From assembly GCA_018971415.1 (NCBI GenBank), contig JAGXAW010000005.1, positions 1-63,624 on the forward strand: a stretch of 63,624 bases of DNA. Reading direction: 5' to 3'. The position numbers and the translations under genes are program-made. The notes beneath the pieces are model-generated. The model worked only from the letters and a program-made list of their open reading frames with translations, had not been told where the DNA came from and searched no databases. This document shows positions 45,133 to 53,609 of this stretch, one piece after another. The stretch comes from Betaproteobacteria bacterium (lineage in GTDB: Bacteria > Pseudomonadota > Gammaproteobacteria > Burkholderiales > Ferrovaceae). Within the stretch, counting starts at the first letter, position 1, and every line of letters starts with the position of its first letter.

Positions 45133-45572
45133 CATTTCGTTTTGAAAAGATGTCTGAGCAACATCTTCCCATTGTAATGAGTATTGAGAAGCTCGCCTTT
45201 ACTCATCCATGGTCTGTACAGAATTTCAAAGACTCATTGCGCTCCGGTTCGATTGGATTTTTGTTGGGTGTTGCAGGTCAGTGGGTAGGCTATACTGTAT
45301 TAATGCCTGTTATCGATGAGTTACATATTCTAAATTTTGCTATTGATCCAAAGGAACAACACAAAGGGTTAGGTAAAAGATTGTTATCATTGGTGATTGA
45401 ATTTGCTGTTGATAGACACTTTAAAGATATCTATCTTGAGGTAAGACAAAGTAACGTTATTGCCAGTGGTTTATATCAAACACAGGGATTTGTTGAAATT
45501 GGTCGAAGAAAGGGGTACTACCCAGTGGTGGGTGGAAGAGAGGATGCCATAGTCATGAGAAAAAACTTATGA
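45129..45572 (+). CDS. rimI: Ribosomal protein alanine N-acetyltransferase RimI
   Basis: GNAT enzyme that acetylates the N-terminal alanine of ribosomal protein S18. The 147 residues hold HILNFAIDPKEQHKGLGKRLL (acetyl-CoA binding, Q/G-x-G-x-G/A) and LEVRQSNVIASGLYQTQGFVEIGRRKGYYP. The stop overlaps the next gene by four bases. Operon tsaB-rimI-UDG. Confidence 0.93.
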   Translation: MTFRFEKMSEQHLPIVMSIEKLAFTHPWSVQNFKDSLRSGSIGFLLGVAGQWVGYTVLMPVIDELHILNFAIDPKEQHKGLGKRLLSLVIEFAVDRHFKDIYLEVRQSNVIASGLYQTQGFVEIGRRKGYYPVVGGREDAIVMRKNL

Positions 45573-46381
45573 ATCGCGATGAGGCTTTACTACGTGAACT
45601 GGGCTTGTGGCCAACAGTAAGTTTACTTGAGACTAAGATTTTGATTGAGGGACAGGATGCCTTTGCTCGCCCTCATGCAGTCAAAGTGACTCCTCCTAGC
45701 ACTCAGCCCGTGTCTCACGGGCAATCGATTAAGCCCTTGGACGCCAAAGAAGAGAGAGTCAAAGAGACAAAACCTGAAGAGTCAGTAAAAAGTACTGGCC
45801 AGTTGACTCTCCAAGAACGTGTGTTAAGTTGTGCTGCCTGCGCTTTGCATGCCACAAGGCAGCATGCCTTAGTGGGTAAGGGTAATGCACAAGCAGATTG
45901 GTTGGTTATTGCTGAGTCCCCCAGTACAGAGGAAGATTTACATAATCAAGTTGCCATAGGCAGTGCTGGGGAGATGCTGGCTAATTTACTCAACGCGGTG
46001 GGTGCTACAGCCTTTGAGAATACTTATCACACCTACTTAGTAAAATGCCGTCCTGTTCATAATCGTCCGCCCTCACAGGAGGAGAGTCGTGCCTGCCGTC
46101 ATCATCTTCTGGAAGAGATCAGTCACTTACAACCCAAAGTTATCGTCTTATTAGGCCGTACGGTGGCAAAATTGTTTCTTGAGTTAGATTTGCCACTGAC
46201 TCAGATGAGACAAAAAAGTTATGATTTTCGAGGAGTTGGCGTTGTCGTAACCCAAGACATGGGAGCACTGTTAAGGCAGCCTAGTGAAAAAGCACAGGCC
46301 TGGCGAGATTTTATTTTTGCTAAAAAGATACTTAATCAATGTACTCAACGTGTCGGTAGCGACGATACAACCAATACATGA
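45569..46381 (+). CDS. Family-4 uracil-DNA glycosylase-like protein, motifs degenerate
   Basis: A 270-residue protein with the fold signatures of family-4 (Fe-S) uracil-DNA glycosylase: four cysteines as CAAC (about 90-93), KC and AC (about 157 and 172), plus VIVLLGRTVAKLFLEL. However the active-site motifs are altered: the GEAPGxxED loop reads AESPSTEEDLHNQVAIGSAG, and the HPAYLLR motif reads QDMGALLRQP, losing the catalytic histidine. An ~85-residue charged N-terminal region precedes the domain. It may bind DNA without excising uracil. Convergent with lplT, overlapping by 50 bases. Confidence 0.85.
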   Translation: MNRDEALLRELGLWPTVSLLETKILIEGQDAFARPHAVKVTPPSTQPVSHGQSIKPLDAKEERVKETKPEESVKSTGQLTLQERVLSCAACALHATRQHALVGKGNAQADWLVIAESPSTEEDLHNQVAIGSAGEMLANLLNAVGATAFENTYHTYLVKCRPVHNRPPSQEESRACRHHLLEEISHLQPKVIVLLGRTVAKLFLELDLPLTQMRQKSYDFRGVGVVVTQDMGALLRQPSEKAQAWRDFIFAKKILNQCTQRVGSDDTTNT

Positions 46382-47636
46382 CCCCACTAATAAACAAAGC
46401 CAATAAAATCACACTGGTATAAAAAGCCGATTCACTGGGTATTAAGAGGGCTGCCTTGAAATATTCCACACCCATGAGTCTATATAATTGGCTAAGTGGC
46501 TGATCAGCCCGAATGACGATGGCATAGACACCCATCATCAACAAGATACTAATATTCTCATTAAAATTTTGTACAGCGATACTGTGTCCCGCACCCATTA
46601 ACTGGTGCCCACGATGTTGAAGGAGTGCATTCATGGGTACCACAAAAAATCCACCCATGGCCCCCGCAAGAATAAGTAATACGATGGCCTTGTGCCAGTC
46701 GTGAATAAATAACATACCAAATATGGCAAGACCCATGGCAATGCCAACGGGTAAGACTTTTAGAGAGTTCTCTAATTTAACAAATTTAGCCGCAGCAATG
46801 GCGCCAAGTGCAATACCAATAGCAGAAACCGCTGTAATTTGTGTGGCTCTTTCTAAGGAAAAATGTAGCTGAAGGCTAGCCCAAACCAATACAATTAATC
46901 TCAGTGTTGAACCCACCCCCCAAAATAAAGTAGTCACAGCCAGAGACACTTTCCCTAAGGGATCTTGCCAGAGCATTTTAAAGGAGCGGGCAAAATCCAT
47001 AATTATAAAAAAAGGATTGTTATGTTTGAGTTTATGATCAAGCTTAACTTTAGGTATTTTGAGATTGAACAAAGCCGCTAGGACATACAGTACAAGCACA
47101 ATCAATATGGAAAATTGAGGGCTGTTTATCTCTGGAAAAGACAGAGAGTGAAGCAGGTGATTGAGGGACTGGTAAGCCCAAAAGTGCTCATTTAAAATGA
47201 CGCCACCTAAAACCGCTCCCAGAATGATGGCTAATACTGTAAGTCCCTCCATCCAACTATTGGCTACGACCAAGAGATCAGAGGACAAATACTCCGTGAG
47301 AATACCGTACTTCGCAGGAGAGTAGGCGGCCGCCCCTAATCCCACTAAAGCATAGGAATAGAGGGGGTTTACGCCAAAGAGCATAGCAACGCAGCCAAAG
47401 AGTTTGATGAGGTTGCTGATAAACATGACTTGGCCCTTAGGTAGCGCGTCAGAAAAAGCGCCGACAAAAGGGGCAAGAACAATGTATGACACCACAAAGA
47501 ACTGTTGCAGTATTGGCACGTACTCAGGAGGCGCTGATAGAATTTTTAGCAAGGCAATCGCTGCAAAAAGTAACGTATTATCTGCCAGAGCAGATAAAAA
47601 TTGAGCCATTAAAATCGTATAAAAACCGATATTCAT
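46332..47636 (-). CDS. lplT: LplT-like lysophospholipid transporter (MFS)
   Basis: A 434-residue, twelve-helix major facilitator. The N-terminal NIGFYTILMAQFLSALADNTLLFAA and FSDALPKGQVMFISNL, and YSPAKYGILTEYL match LplT, which flips lysophospholipids into the inner membrane for reacylation. The aas acyltransferase partner is not in the window. It starts five bases after phoH in the minus operon arnD-bcp-phoH-lplT and overlaps the UDG-like gene at its 3' end. Confidence 0.87.
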   Translation of the reverse strand: MNIGFYTILMAQFLSALADNTLLFAAIALLKILSAPPEYVPILQQFFVVSYIVLAPFVGAFSDALPKGQVMFISNLIKLFGCVAMLFGVNPLYSYALVGLGAAAYSPAKYGILTEYLSSDLLVVANSWMEGLTVLAIILGAVLGGVILNEHFWAYQSLNHLLHSLSFPEINSPQFSILIVLVLYVLAALFNLKIPKVKLDHKLKHNNPFFIIMDFARSFKMLWQDPLGKVSLAVTTLFWGVGSTLRLIVLVWASLQLHFSLERATQITAVSAIGIALGAIAAAKFVKLENSLKVLPVGIAMGLAIFGMLFIHDWHKAIVLLILAGAMGGFFVVPMNALLQHRGHQLMGAGHSIAVQNFNENISILLMMGVYAIVIRADQPLSQLYRLMGVEYFKAALLIPSESAFYTSVILLALFISGVMYWLYRRYRHVEYID

Positions 47637-47641
47637 GAAGC

Positions 47642-49042
47642 TTAAAGAACTTCTGCAGCGTAATCAGCGAGTCTTGAACGTTCACCTCTTTGTAAGGTGA
47701 CGTGTCCACTGTGTCGCCAACCTTTAAATCGGTCAACCACATAGGTTAAGCCCGAGCTCCCCTCTGTTAAATAAGGGGTATCAATCTGGGCAATATTACC
47801 CAAGCAAACCACCTTGGTGCCAGGACCTGCCCGAGTAATCAGCGTTTTCATTTGTTTGGGTGTTAAGTTCTGGGCTTCATCAATAATTAAGTATTTATTG
47901 AGAAAGGTTCTACCGCGCATAAAGTTCAGAGATTTAATTTTAATGCGCGAGCGAATTAAGTCTCGTGTTGCGGCCCGTCCCCAATCACCAGCTTCGTCAT
48001 CATTTTTATTCAATACATCAAGGTTGTCTTCAAGTGCACCCATCCAAGGGGTCATTTTTTCTTCTTCGGTGCCTGGTAAGAAACCAATATCCTCACCAAC
48101 AGGAACAGTTACCCGGGTCATGATGATTTCAGAATAGGTTTGATGCTCCAAGGTTTGCATTAATCCTGCAGCTAAAGTGAGCAGCGTTTTACCGGTTCCA
48201 GCTTGTCCCAGTAAAGTCACAAAATCAATATCAGGATCCATTAATAAATTGAGAGCAAAGTTTTGTTCTCGATTGGCCGCATTAATGCCCCAAATGTTGT
48301 TTTTATGTGAAGTGTAATCACGTATGGTTTGAAGCACAGCAAATTGATTATTTTTTTCCTTAACGAAGGCGTAAAAAGGCGTCTCTCCCTCATCTTGATA
48401 AACAAACTCATTGAGTAAAAAGGTACTGACCATCGGTCCTTTAATACGGTAGAGCGTTTTGCCTTGCTCTTGCCAAGACTCTATGTCTTTACCGTGACTG
48501 TCCCAAAAATCAGAGGCAAGCTCACGGGTGCCGGTATAGAGTAAATCACTGTCCTCTAACACCTTGTCGTTGAAGTAATCCTCTGCTTCAACCCCAAGGG
48601 CACGCGCTTTAATGCGCATATTAATGTCTTTACTCACTAATATGATAGGGCGATTAGGTTGCGTGCGTTGTAATTCGAGGGCAACCGCAAGAATTTGGTT
48701 GTCACCTTTCTCATGGTTAAGTGGAAGTGGAAGTACGCTGCCTGTTAAAGTTTGTAAAAACAAGGAGCCAGTCACATTTTTTTCGCCTTCTCGCGCTAAG
48801 GGAATGCCTCTTGCGATATCTCCCTTATCCTTGGTGATGATCTCATCAAGAAAACGGCTAACTTGTCTTGCATTACGGGCAACTTCAGTCATGCCTTTTT
48901 TGTTGTTATCTAACTCCTCAAGAATAACCATGGGCAGATAAACATCATGTTCTTCAAATTGGAACAGAGAAGTCGGGTCGTGTAACAAAACATTCGTATC
49001 AAGGACAAAAAGTTTTTTCTCTTCCACCTGTTTTTTAACCAT
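47642..49042 (-). CDS. PIN-PhoH fusion protein (PhoH2 type)
   Basis: A 466-residue fusion of an N-terminal PIN nuclease domain (about 10-150, LFVLDTNVLLHDP and MVILEELDNNKKG, acidic residues intact) and a C-terminal PhoH ATPase domain (Walker A GQAGTGKTLLTLAAG, Walker B YLIIDEAQNLTPKQMKTLITRAG). PhoH2 proteins couple RNA cleavage and unwinding in studied bacteria, as part of toxin-antitoxin-like units; here it is a stand-alone housekeeping-type copy beside bcp. It lies 35 bases after bcp. Confidence 0.9.
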   Translation of the reverse strand: MVKKQVEEKKLFVLDTNVLLHDPTSLFQFEEHDVYLPMVILEELDNNKKGMTEVARNARQVSRFLDEIITKDKGDIARGIPLAREGEKNVTGSLFLQTLTGSVLPLPLNHEKGDNQILAVALELQRTQPNRPIILVSKDINMRIKARALGVEAEDYFNDKVLEDSDLLYTGTRELASDFWDSHGKDIESWQEQGKTLYRIKGPMVSTFLLNEFVYQDEGETPFYAFVKEKNNQFAVLQTIRDYTSHKNNIWGINAANREQNFALNLLMDPDIDFVTLLGQAGTGKTLLTLAAGLMQTLEHQTYSEIIMTRVTVPVGEDIGFLPGTEEEKMTPWMGALEDNLDVLNKNDDEAGDWGRAATRDLIRSRIKIKSLNFMRGRTFLNKYLIIDEAQNLTPKQMKTLITRAGPGTKVVCLGNIAQIDTPYLTEGSSGLTYVVDRFKGWRHSGHVTLQRGERSRLADYAAEVL

Positions 49043-49077
49043 GTGCTGGCGTTCCCTTGTAAGTGTAATTGTCAGTT

Positions 49078-49539
49078 TTATAGAGTTTTAATGAAGTCTA
49101 AAACAGCCTGCGCGTGTCCGGGAACACTGACACCTCGCCATTCTTTTCTTAATTTACCTTCTTTATCAATAACAAAGGTACTGCGTTGAATGCCTCTTAC
49201 TTGTTTTCCGTACATATTTTTCATTTTAATCACATCAAACAGGTTACAGGCAATTTCGTCAGCATCACTGAGTAAAGGGAAGGGGTAGTCAAATTTGCTT
49301 TTAAAACGCTCATGAGAGGCTACGCTGTCTCTTGAAATACCTAGTACGCTACATTTTAATCCCTTAAATTCCTCATATAAGCTTTTAAACTGAAGTCCCT
49401 CATCAGTGCAGCCTGGGGTATCGTCTTTTGGATAAAAATACAGCACCAACGGGGCACCCTTCATGGCGCTAAGTTGAAAGGTCATTCCGCCGGTGGCAGG
49501 CAGGGTAAAGTCGGGTACAGTCGTCATTAATTCCATCAT
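49078..49539 (-). CDS. bcp: Bcp/PrxQ-type thiol peroxidase
   Basis: Thioredoxin-dependent peroxiredoxin of 153 residues. The peroxidatic cysteine is in YPKDDTPGCTDEGLQF; the resolving cysteine five residues later, found in E. coli Bcp, is absent (EGLQF), so this is a one-Cys type or resolves with another cysteine (LKC, IAC). GISRDSVASHERF and RSTFVIDKEGKLRKEWRGV are typical. It is second in the minus operon, 23 bases after arnD. Confidence 0.93.
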   Translation of the reverse strand: MMELMTTVPDFTLPATGGMTFQLSAMKGAPLVLYFYPKDDTPGCTDEGLQFKSLYEEFKGLKCSVLGISRDSVASHERFKSKFDYPFPLLSDADEIACNLFDVIKMKNMYGKQVRGIQRSTFVIDKEGKLRKEWRGVSVPGHAQAVLDFIKTL

Positions 49540-49562
49540 AGCAGTCCTTTAAATACAATGAG

Positions 49563-50468
49563 TTAGTGTGTTATTTTTTGGCACATCAGTTGTCCTGAGC
49601 GTCCAGGTACCTCTGCCCATTCAATCTCACAATAGGGTAGAAGACCTTTGTTTTGAAGAGCATAATCTGTCATTGTGACAAAATTATACTTTTGTTTCTT
49701 CCAACCTTGAATTAGTTGGTTTAATACATCAAGAAGTTTCATCCCCTCTAATTCCGCATGTAAAGTAAATACCTGCAAGGCTAAAGGCTGTCCTGCCGTT
49801 AATGAAAGAAGATGATCAGCAACATTATTGGCTGACAGATTATTCATGCCGATTAACTCATCTAGTGTGGGTAAAGTGGTCGGTAACTGCGGACAGTTGA
49901 GTTGACGGCCATCAATAATAGGTAAAAAAGGGAACTGCCCGCGACAATCAGAAGAGGCTTTAAAATGTTTTGAGTCTAGCCATTGATAGGCAAAGTTATT
50001 CATTTGCCAGCCCGCTGCACCATGAATTTCACAGGCCTTACCTAGGATATCTTGAAAGCGATCAAAGGCTTTATCCATAAGGTTCTTTGTCCAGTTTGGT
50101 TGGGCTGTTTTAACACCATCCTGCCAAGCGATGTGGTCCCAAGTATGAATGCCCACATCAAAACCCTGATTGGCCGTATTTTGAATAACAGAGCGAGCTT
50201 TGATTCCAATATCAGGACCAGGCAAGAGAGTACCGTAGAGCAGGGTTTTTAAGCCGTAGTGATCCAACACGGAAGTCCGAGAAACCTTATTTAGAAAACC
50301 AGGCCGAAAAACCCTTTTGATGGCTCGTCCCGTATGGTCAGGGCCTAAACTGAATAAAAAAGTTGCTGGGACTTGGTGTGAATTGAAGCACCGAATCAGG
50401 TTTGGAACGCCCTTTAGTGTGCCCCGTAGGGTATCAACATCAATTTTTAATATTATTTGTGCTGTCAT
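49563..50468 (-). CDS. arnD: ArnD-like polysaccharide deacetylase family protein
   Basis: A 301-residue NodB-fold hydrolase closely following ArnD (4-deformamido-L-arabinose-phosphoundecaprenol deformylase): KIDVDTLRGTLKGVPNLI with metal Asp pair at the N-terminus, GIHTWDHIAWQDGV with the His-x3-His metal site, HGAAGWQMN, DCRGQFPFLP, and QVFTLHAELEG. In enterobacteria ArnD modifies lipid A with aminoarabinose, but no other arn gene is nearby. ATG 50468 is the start; the frame open to 50516 lacks a ribosome site. Divergent from typA. Confidence 0.83.
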   Translation of the reverse strand: MTAQIILKIDVDTLRGTLKGVPNLIRCFNSHQVPATFLFSLGPDHTGRAIKRVFRPGFLNKVSRTSVLDHYGLKTLLYGTLLPGPDIGIKARSVIQNTANQGFDVGIHTWDHIAWQDGVKTAQPNWTKNLMDKAFDRFQDILGKACEIHGAAGWQMNNFAYQWLDSKHFKASSDCRGQFPFLPIIDGRQLNCPQLPTTLPTLDELIGMNNLSANNVADHLLSLTAGQPLALQVFTLHAELEGMKLLDVLNQLIQGWKKQKYNFVTMTDYALQNKGLLPYCEIEWAEVPGRSGQLMCQKITH

Positions 50469-50555
50469 AGTTAAGACTATGGCTAATTTTTCTCGGTTAA
50501 GCAACCCCCGACACATGATAGAATAGAGGGCTATATATTATTGGATCTACTTATT

Positions 50556-52373
50556 ATGGCACGACAACTTCGTAATATCGCAATTATCGCTCACGTTGAC
50601 CACGGTAAAACCACCCTTGTTGACAAGCTTTTGCAGCAATCAGGCACCTTTGCCGCCCACCAATCTGTCTCCGAACGTGTGATGGACAGCAACGATCTTG
50701 AAAAAGAGCGTGGTATTACGATTTTGGCCAAAAACTGTGCTGTTGAGTATGAAGGAACCCACATCAATATCGTGGATACCCCAGGACACGCAGATTTTGG
50801 TGGAGAGGTAGAACGGGTATTATCGATGGTCGATGGTGTACTGTTACTGGTCGATGCGGTAGAGGGCCCCATGCCACAAACCCGATTTGTTACCCGCAAA
50901 GCTTTAGCTCAAGGTTTAAAACCAATTGTTGTGGTGAATAAAATTGACCGTCCCGGTGCCAGACCTGATTGGGTGGTTAATCATACTTTTGATCTTTTTG
51001 ACAAACTCGGTGCCACCGAGGAGCAATTGGATTTTCCGGTGGTCTATGCCTCAGCCTTGCAAGGCTATGCCACGCTCGATCCAGATAATCCTGGGACAGA
51101 CATGCGAGCCTTGTTTGATGCCATCGTGAAATTTGTCCCTGAGCGTCCCGGTAATCCTGACGGACCCCTGCAACTTCAGATTATCTCCCTTGATTATTCC
51201 AGTTTTGTCGGAAGAATAGGTATTGGTCGAATTCGTCGTGGTCGTATTAAGCCCAATCAAGAGGTTATGGTTATGCGTGGCCCGGACTCTACTCCTAAAA
51301 AAGCCAAAATCAACCAAGTGTTGGGTTTTAAAGGCCTTGAAAGAGTTCAGTTTGAAGTGGCAGAAGCGGGAGACATTGTTTTAATTAATGGTATTGAAGA
51401 TATTGGTATTGGTGTGACGATCACCGATGTCAACCAACCTGAAGCACTGCCAATGCTGGCCGTTGATGAGCCCACTTTAACCATGAGTTTTCAGGTGAAT
51501 ACTTCGCCTTTCGCTGGTCAGGAAGGTAAATTTGTAACAAGTCGACAGTTGCGTGAACGCTTAGATCGTGAGTTGTTAAGTAACGTTGCGCTTCGTGTTG
51601 AGGATACCGATGATACGGATGTCTTTTTGGTCTCAGGTCGAGGCGAGTTGCATTTGACGATTTTATTAGAAAACATGCGCCGTGAGGGATATGAGCTGGC
51701 TGTTTCACGCCCTCGCGTTTTACTTAAAGAAATTAACGGTCAAAAATGTGAACCATTTGAGATGCTCACCGTTGATGTTGAAGAAAGTCACCAAGGTCCT
51801 GTTATGCAGGCGTTAGGGGAAAGACGGGGTGATTTGCAGGACATGCAATCAGATGGCCGTGGACGAGTGAGATTAGATTACAGAATCCCCGCCCGAGGCT
51901 TGATTGGTTTTCAATCTGAGTTTTTAACGCTCACCCGAGGTACTGGATTAATCAGCCATGTGTTTGATGATTATGATGTGATGAAACCAGATATTCCAGC
52001 AAGGCACAATGGTGTTTTAATTTCTGCAGAGCAAGGTGAGGCAGTGGCCTACGCCTTGTGGAAACTGCAAGACAGAGGTCGTATGTTTGTGGTTCCAGGT
52101 GACAGAGTCTACGAGGGCATGATCATTGGTATACACAGTCGTGATAATGACCTGGTTGTTAATCCGGTTAAAACGAAACAATTAACCAATATTAGAGCTG
52201 CTGGTAAAGATGAGGCAGTTGTTCTTAATGCTCCAGTGGTTCTGACTCTTGAGTCAGCCATTGAGTTTATTGCCGATGATGAATTGGTTGAAATTACACC
52301 AGAGAGCATTCGCCTCAGGAAACGTCATTTACAAGAACATGAACGTAAGAAGGCTGCACGGGGATCTGAATAA
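50556..52373 (+). CDS. typA: Ribosome-associated GTPase TypA/BipA
   Basis: Translational GTPase, 605 residues from ATG 50556 (MARQLRNIA), the expected size; the TTG at 50541 is not needed. P-loop [10 protein letters not shown] at 11-20, [10 protein letters not shown] as switch [21 protein letters not shown], and the C-terminal BipA domain ([18 protein letters not shown]). BipA acts in ribosome assembly and stress or cold adaptation. Followed five bases on by mobB. Confidence 0.97.
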   Translation: MARQLRNIAIIAHVDHGKTTLVDKLLQQSGTFAAHQSVSERVMDSNDLEKERGITILAKNCAVEYEGTHINIVDTPGHADFGGEVERVLSMVDGVLLLVDAVEGPMPQTRFVTRKALAQGLKPIVVVNKIDRPGARPDWVVNHTFDLFDKLGATEEQLDFPVVYASALQGYATLDPDNPGTDMRALFDAIVKFVPERPGNPDGPLQLQIISLDYSSFVGRIGIGRIRRGRIKPNQEVMVMRGPDSTPKKAKINQVLGFKGLERVQFEVAEAGDIVLINGIEDIGIGVTITDVNQPEALPMLAVDEPTLTMSFQVNTSPFAGQEGKFVTSRQLRERLDRELLSNVALRVEDTDDTDVFLVSGRGELHLTILLENMRREGYELAVSRPRVLLKEINGQKCEPFEMLTVDVEESHQGPVMQALGERRGDLQDMQSDGRGRVRLDYRIPARGLIGFQSEFLTLTRGTGLISHVFDDYDVMKPDIPARHNGVLISAEQGEAVAYALWKLQDRGRMFVVPGDRVYEGMIIGIHSRDNDLVVNPVKTKQLTNIRAAGKDEAVVLNAPVVLTLESAIEFIADDELVEITPESIRLRKRHLQEHERKKAARGSE

Positions 52374-52378
52374 ACCCT

Positions 52379-52867
52379 ATGGCTAAAATCATTGGCTTTG
52401 CCGGCTACTCAGGGTCAGGAAAAACCACTCTTATCGAAAAGGTGATTCCTTTACTCGCCCAACGTGGTTTAAGGGTGTCCGTGATAAAACATGCCCATCA
52501 CCGCTTTGATATTGATGTTCCCGGCAAAGACTCTTGGCGTCATCGTGAGGCGGGGGCCTCCGAGGTATTGGTTTCATCTAGCCATCGCTGGGTCTTAATG
52601 CATGAATTACGCAATGAAGCTGAACCCGATCTTAATCAGTTAATCGCAAAATTAACGGATCCTGATATTATTATTGTGGAAGGTTTTAAGACCCATCCCA
52701 TTAAAAAGATTGAAGTATGGAGAAAAGCAACTAACCATCCACGTATTGCACCAGAGGACCCTTTTGTGGTGGCTGTTGCCAGCGATTTGCCCACGAGTGA
52801 TGAGTTGGTTCAGCTCAATATCAATAGCCCCGAGCAGATCGTTGAATTTATCTTACAATTACCTTAA
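52379..52867 (+). CDS. mobB: Molybdopterin-guanine dinucleotide biosynthesis protein MobB
   Basis: A 162-residue P-loop GTPase with GYSGSGKTT at residues 9-17, SVIKHAHHRFDIDVPGKDSWRHR, and IIVEGFKTHPIKKIEVWR. MobB assists the MobA step of bis-MGD cofactor synthesis. MobA is not seen, but moaD and moaE follow in the same direction, 22 and 283 bases away, forming a molybdenum-cofactor cluster downstream of typA. Confidence 0.94.
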   Translation: MAKIIGFAGYSGSGKTTLIEKVIPLLAQRGLRVSVIKHAHHRFDIDVPGKDSWRHREAGASEVLVSSSHRWVLMHELRNEAEPDLNQLIAKLTDPDIIIVEGFKTHPIKKIEVWRKATNHPRIAPEDPFVVAVASDLPTSDELVQLNINSPEQIVEFILQLP

Positions 52868-52889
52868 TACAAAAAAGGACAGTTTTTGT

Positions 52890-53147
52890 ATGAACGTAAC
52901 AATAAAGTACTTTGCCTCATTGCGCGAAAAACTGAATCTGACTGAAGAGAAAATTGATTTGCCAATGGGCATCTACAACGGTGAACAATTAAAGCAATTC
53001 CTGTCTTCACGAGGCGAAGTTTGGCAACAGGTTTTTAATTCAACGCAGACAATACAAATCGCTATTAATCAGTTAAGAGCATCTTGGCAGGATGATTTTT
53101 CAGAAAATGATGAAATAGCACTTTTCCCACCGGTCACTGGGGGGTAA
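52890..53147 (+). CDS. moaD: Molybdopterin synthase small subunit MoaD
   Basis: An 85-residue ubiquitin-like sulfur carrier ending in PPVTGG, whose C-terminal Gly-Gly is adenylated and thiocarboxylated. N-terminal VTIKYFASLREKLNL is typical. ATG 52890 follows AAAAAAGGAC; an earlier in-frame start at 52674 within mobB is a shadow. It pairs with moaE three bases downstream. Confidence 0.94.
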   Translation: MNVTIKYFASLREKLNLTEEKIDLPMGIYNGEQLKQFLSSRGEVWQQVFNSTQTIQIAINQLRASWQDDFSENDEIALFPPVTGG

Positions 53148-53150
53148 ACT

Positions 53151-53609
53151 ATGGCAGTAAGGATCCAAACTATCTCGTTTGATCTTGGTCAGGAAATCAA
53201 TCACCTTAAAACCAGTTCGCCGCAGGTGGGAGCCACGGTGGCTTTTGTGGGCTCAGTGAGAGAAGAGGGTTCCTTAGGTCAACTCACTCATTTAGAAGTA
53301 GAACACTATGAGGGTATGACAGAGAAGTCGATGCAAGAACTTGAGACTCAAGCCAGGAATAATTGGTCGGTGATAGATACTCTGATTATTCACCGCATCG
53401 GTCGTTTATCTGTCCAAGAGGATATTGTTTGCGTGATTGTATTAAGTGAGCATCGACGAGATGCGTTTGAGGCGGCACAATTTTTAATGGATTCATTGAA
53501 GTCTACCGTCCCATTTTGGAAAAAAGAAATTTATATGGATCAAGAGAAATGGGTGGAAGCCAAAATCAGTGATCACGAGGCTTTTTTACGTTGGGATAAA
53601 CACAAATAA
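53151..53609 (+). CDS. moaE: Molybdopterin synthase large subunit MoaE
   Basis: A 152-residue catalytic subunit that inserts dithiolene sulfur into precursor Z. Signature segments: VGATVAFVGSVRE, LEVEHYEGMTEKSMQELE, HRIGRLSVQEDIVCVIVLSEHR, and FWKKEIYMDQEKWVEAK with the catalytic lysines. moaA and moaC are not in the window. The stop is directly followed by the ATG of the efflux outer-membrane gene (no gap). Confidence 0.95.
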   Translation: MAVRIQTISFDLGQEINHLKTSSPQVGATVAFVGSVREEGSLGQLTHLEVEHYEGMTEKSMQELETQARNNWSVIDTLIIHRIGRLSVQEDIVCVIVLSEHRRDAFEAAQFLMDSLKSTVPFWKKEIYMDQEKWVEAKISDHEAFLRWDKHK

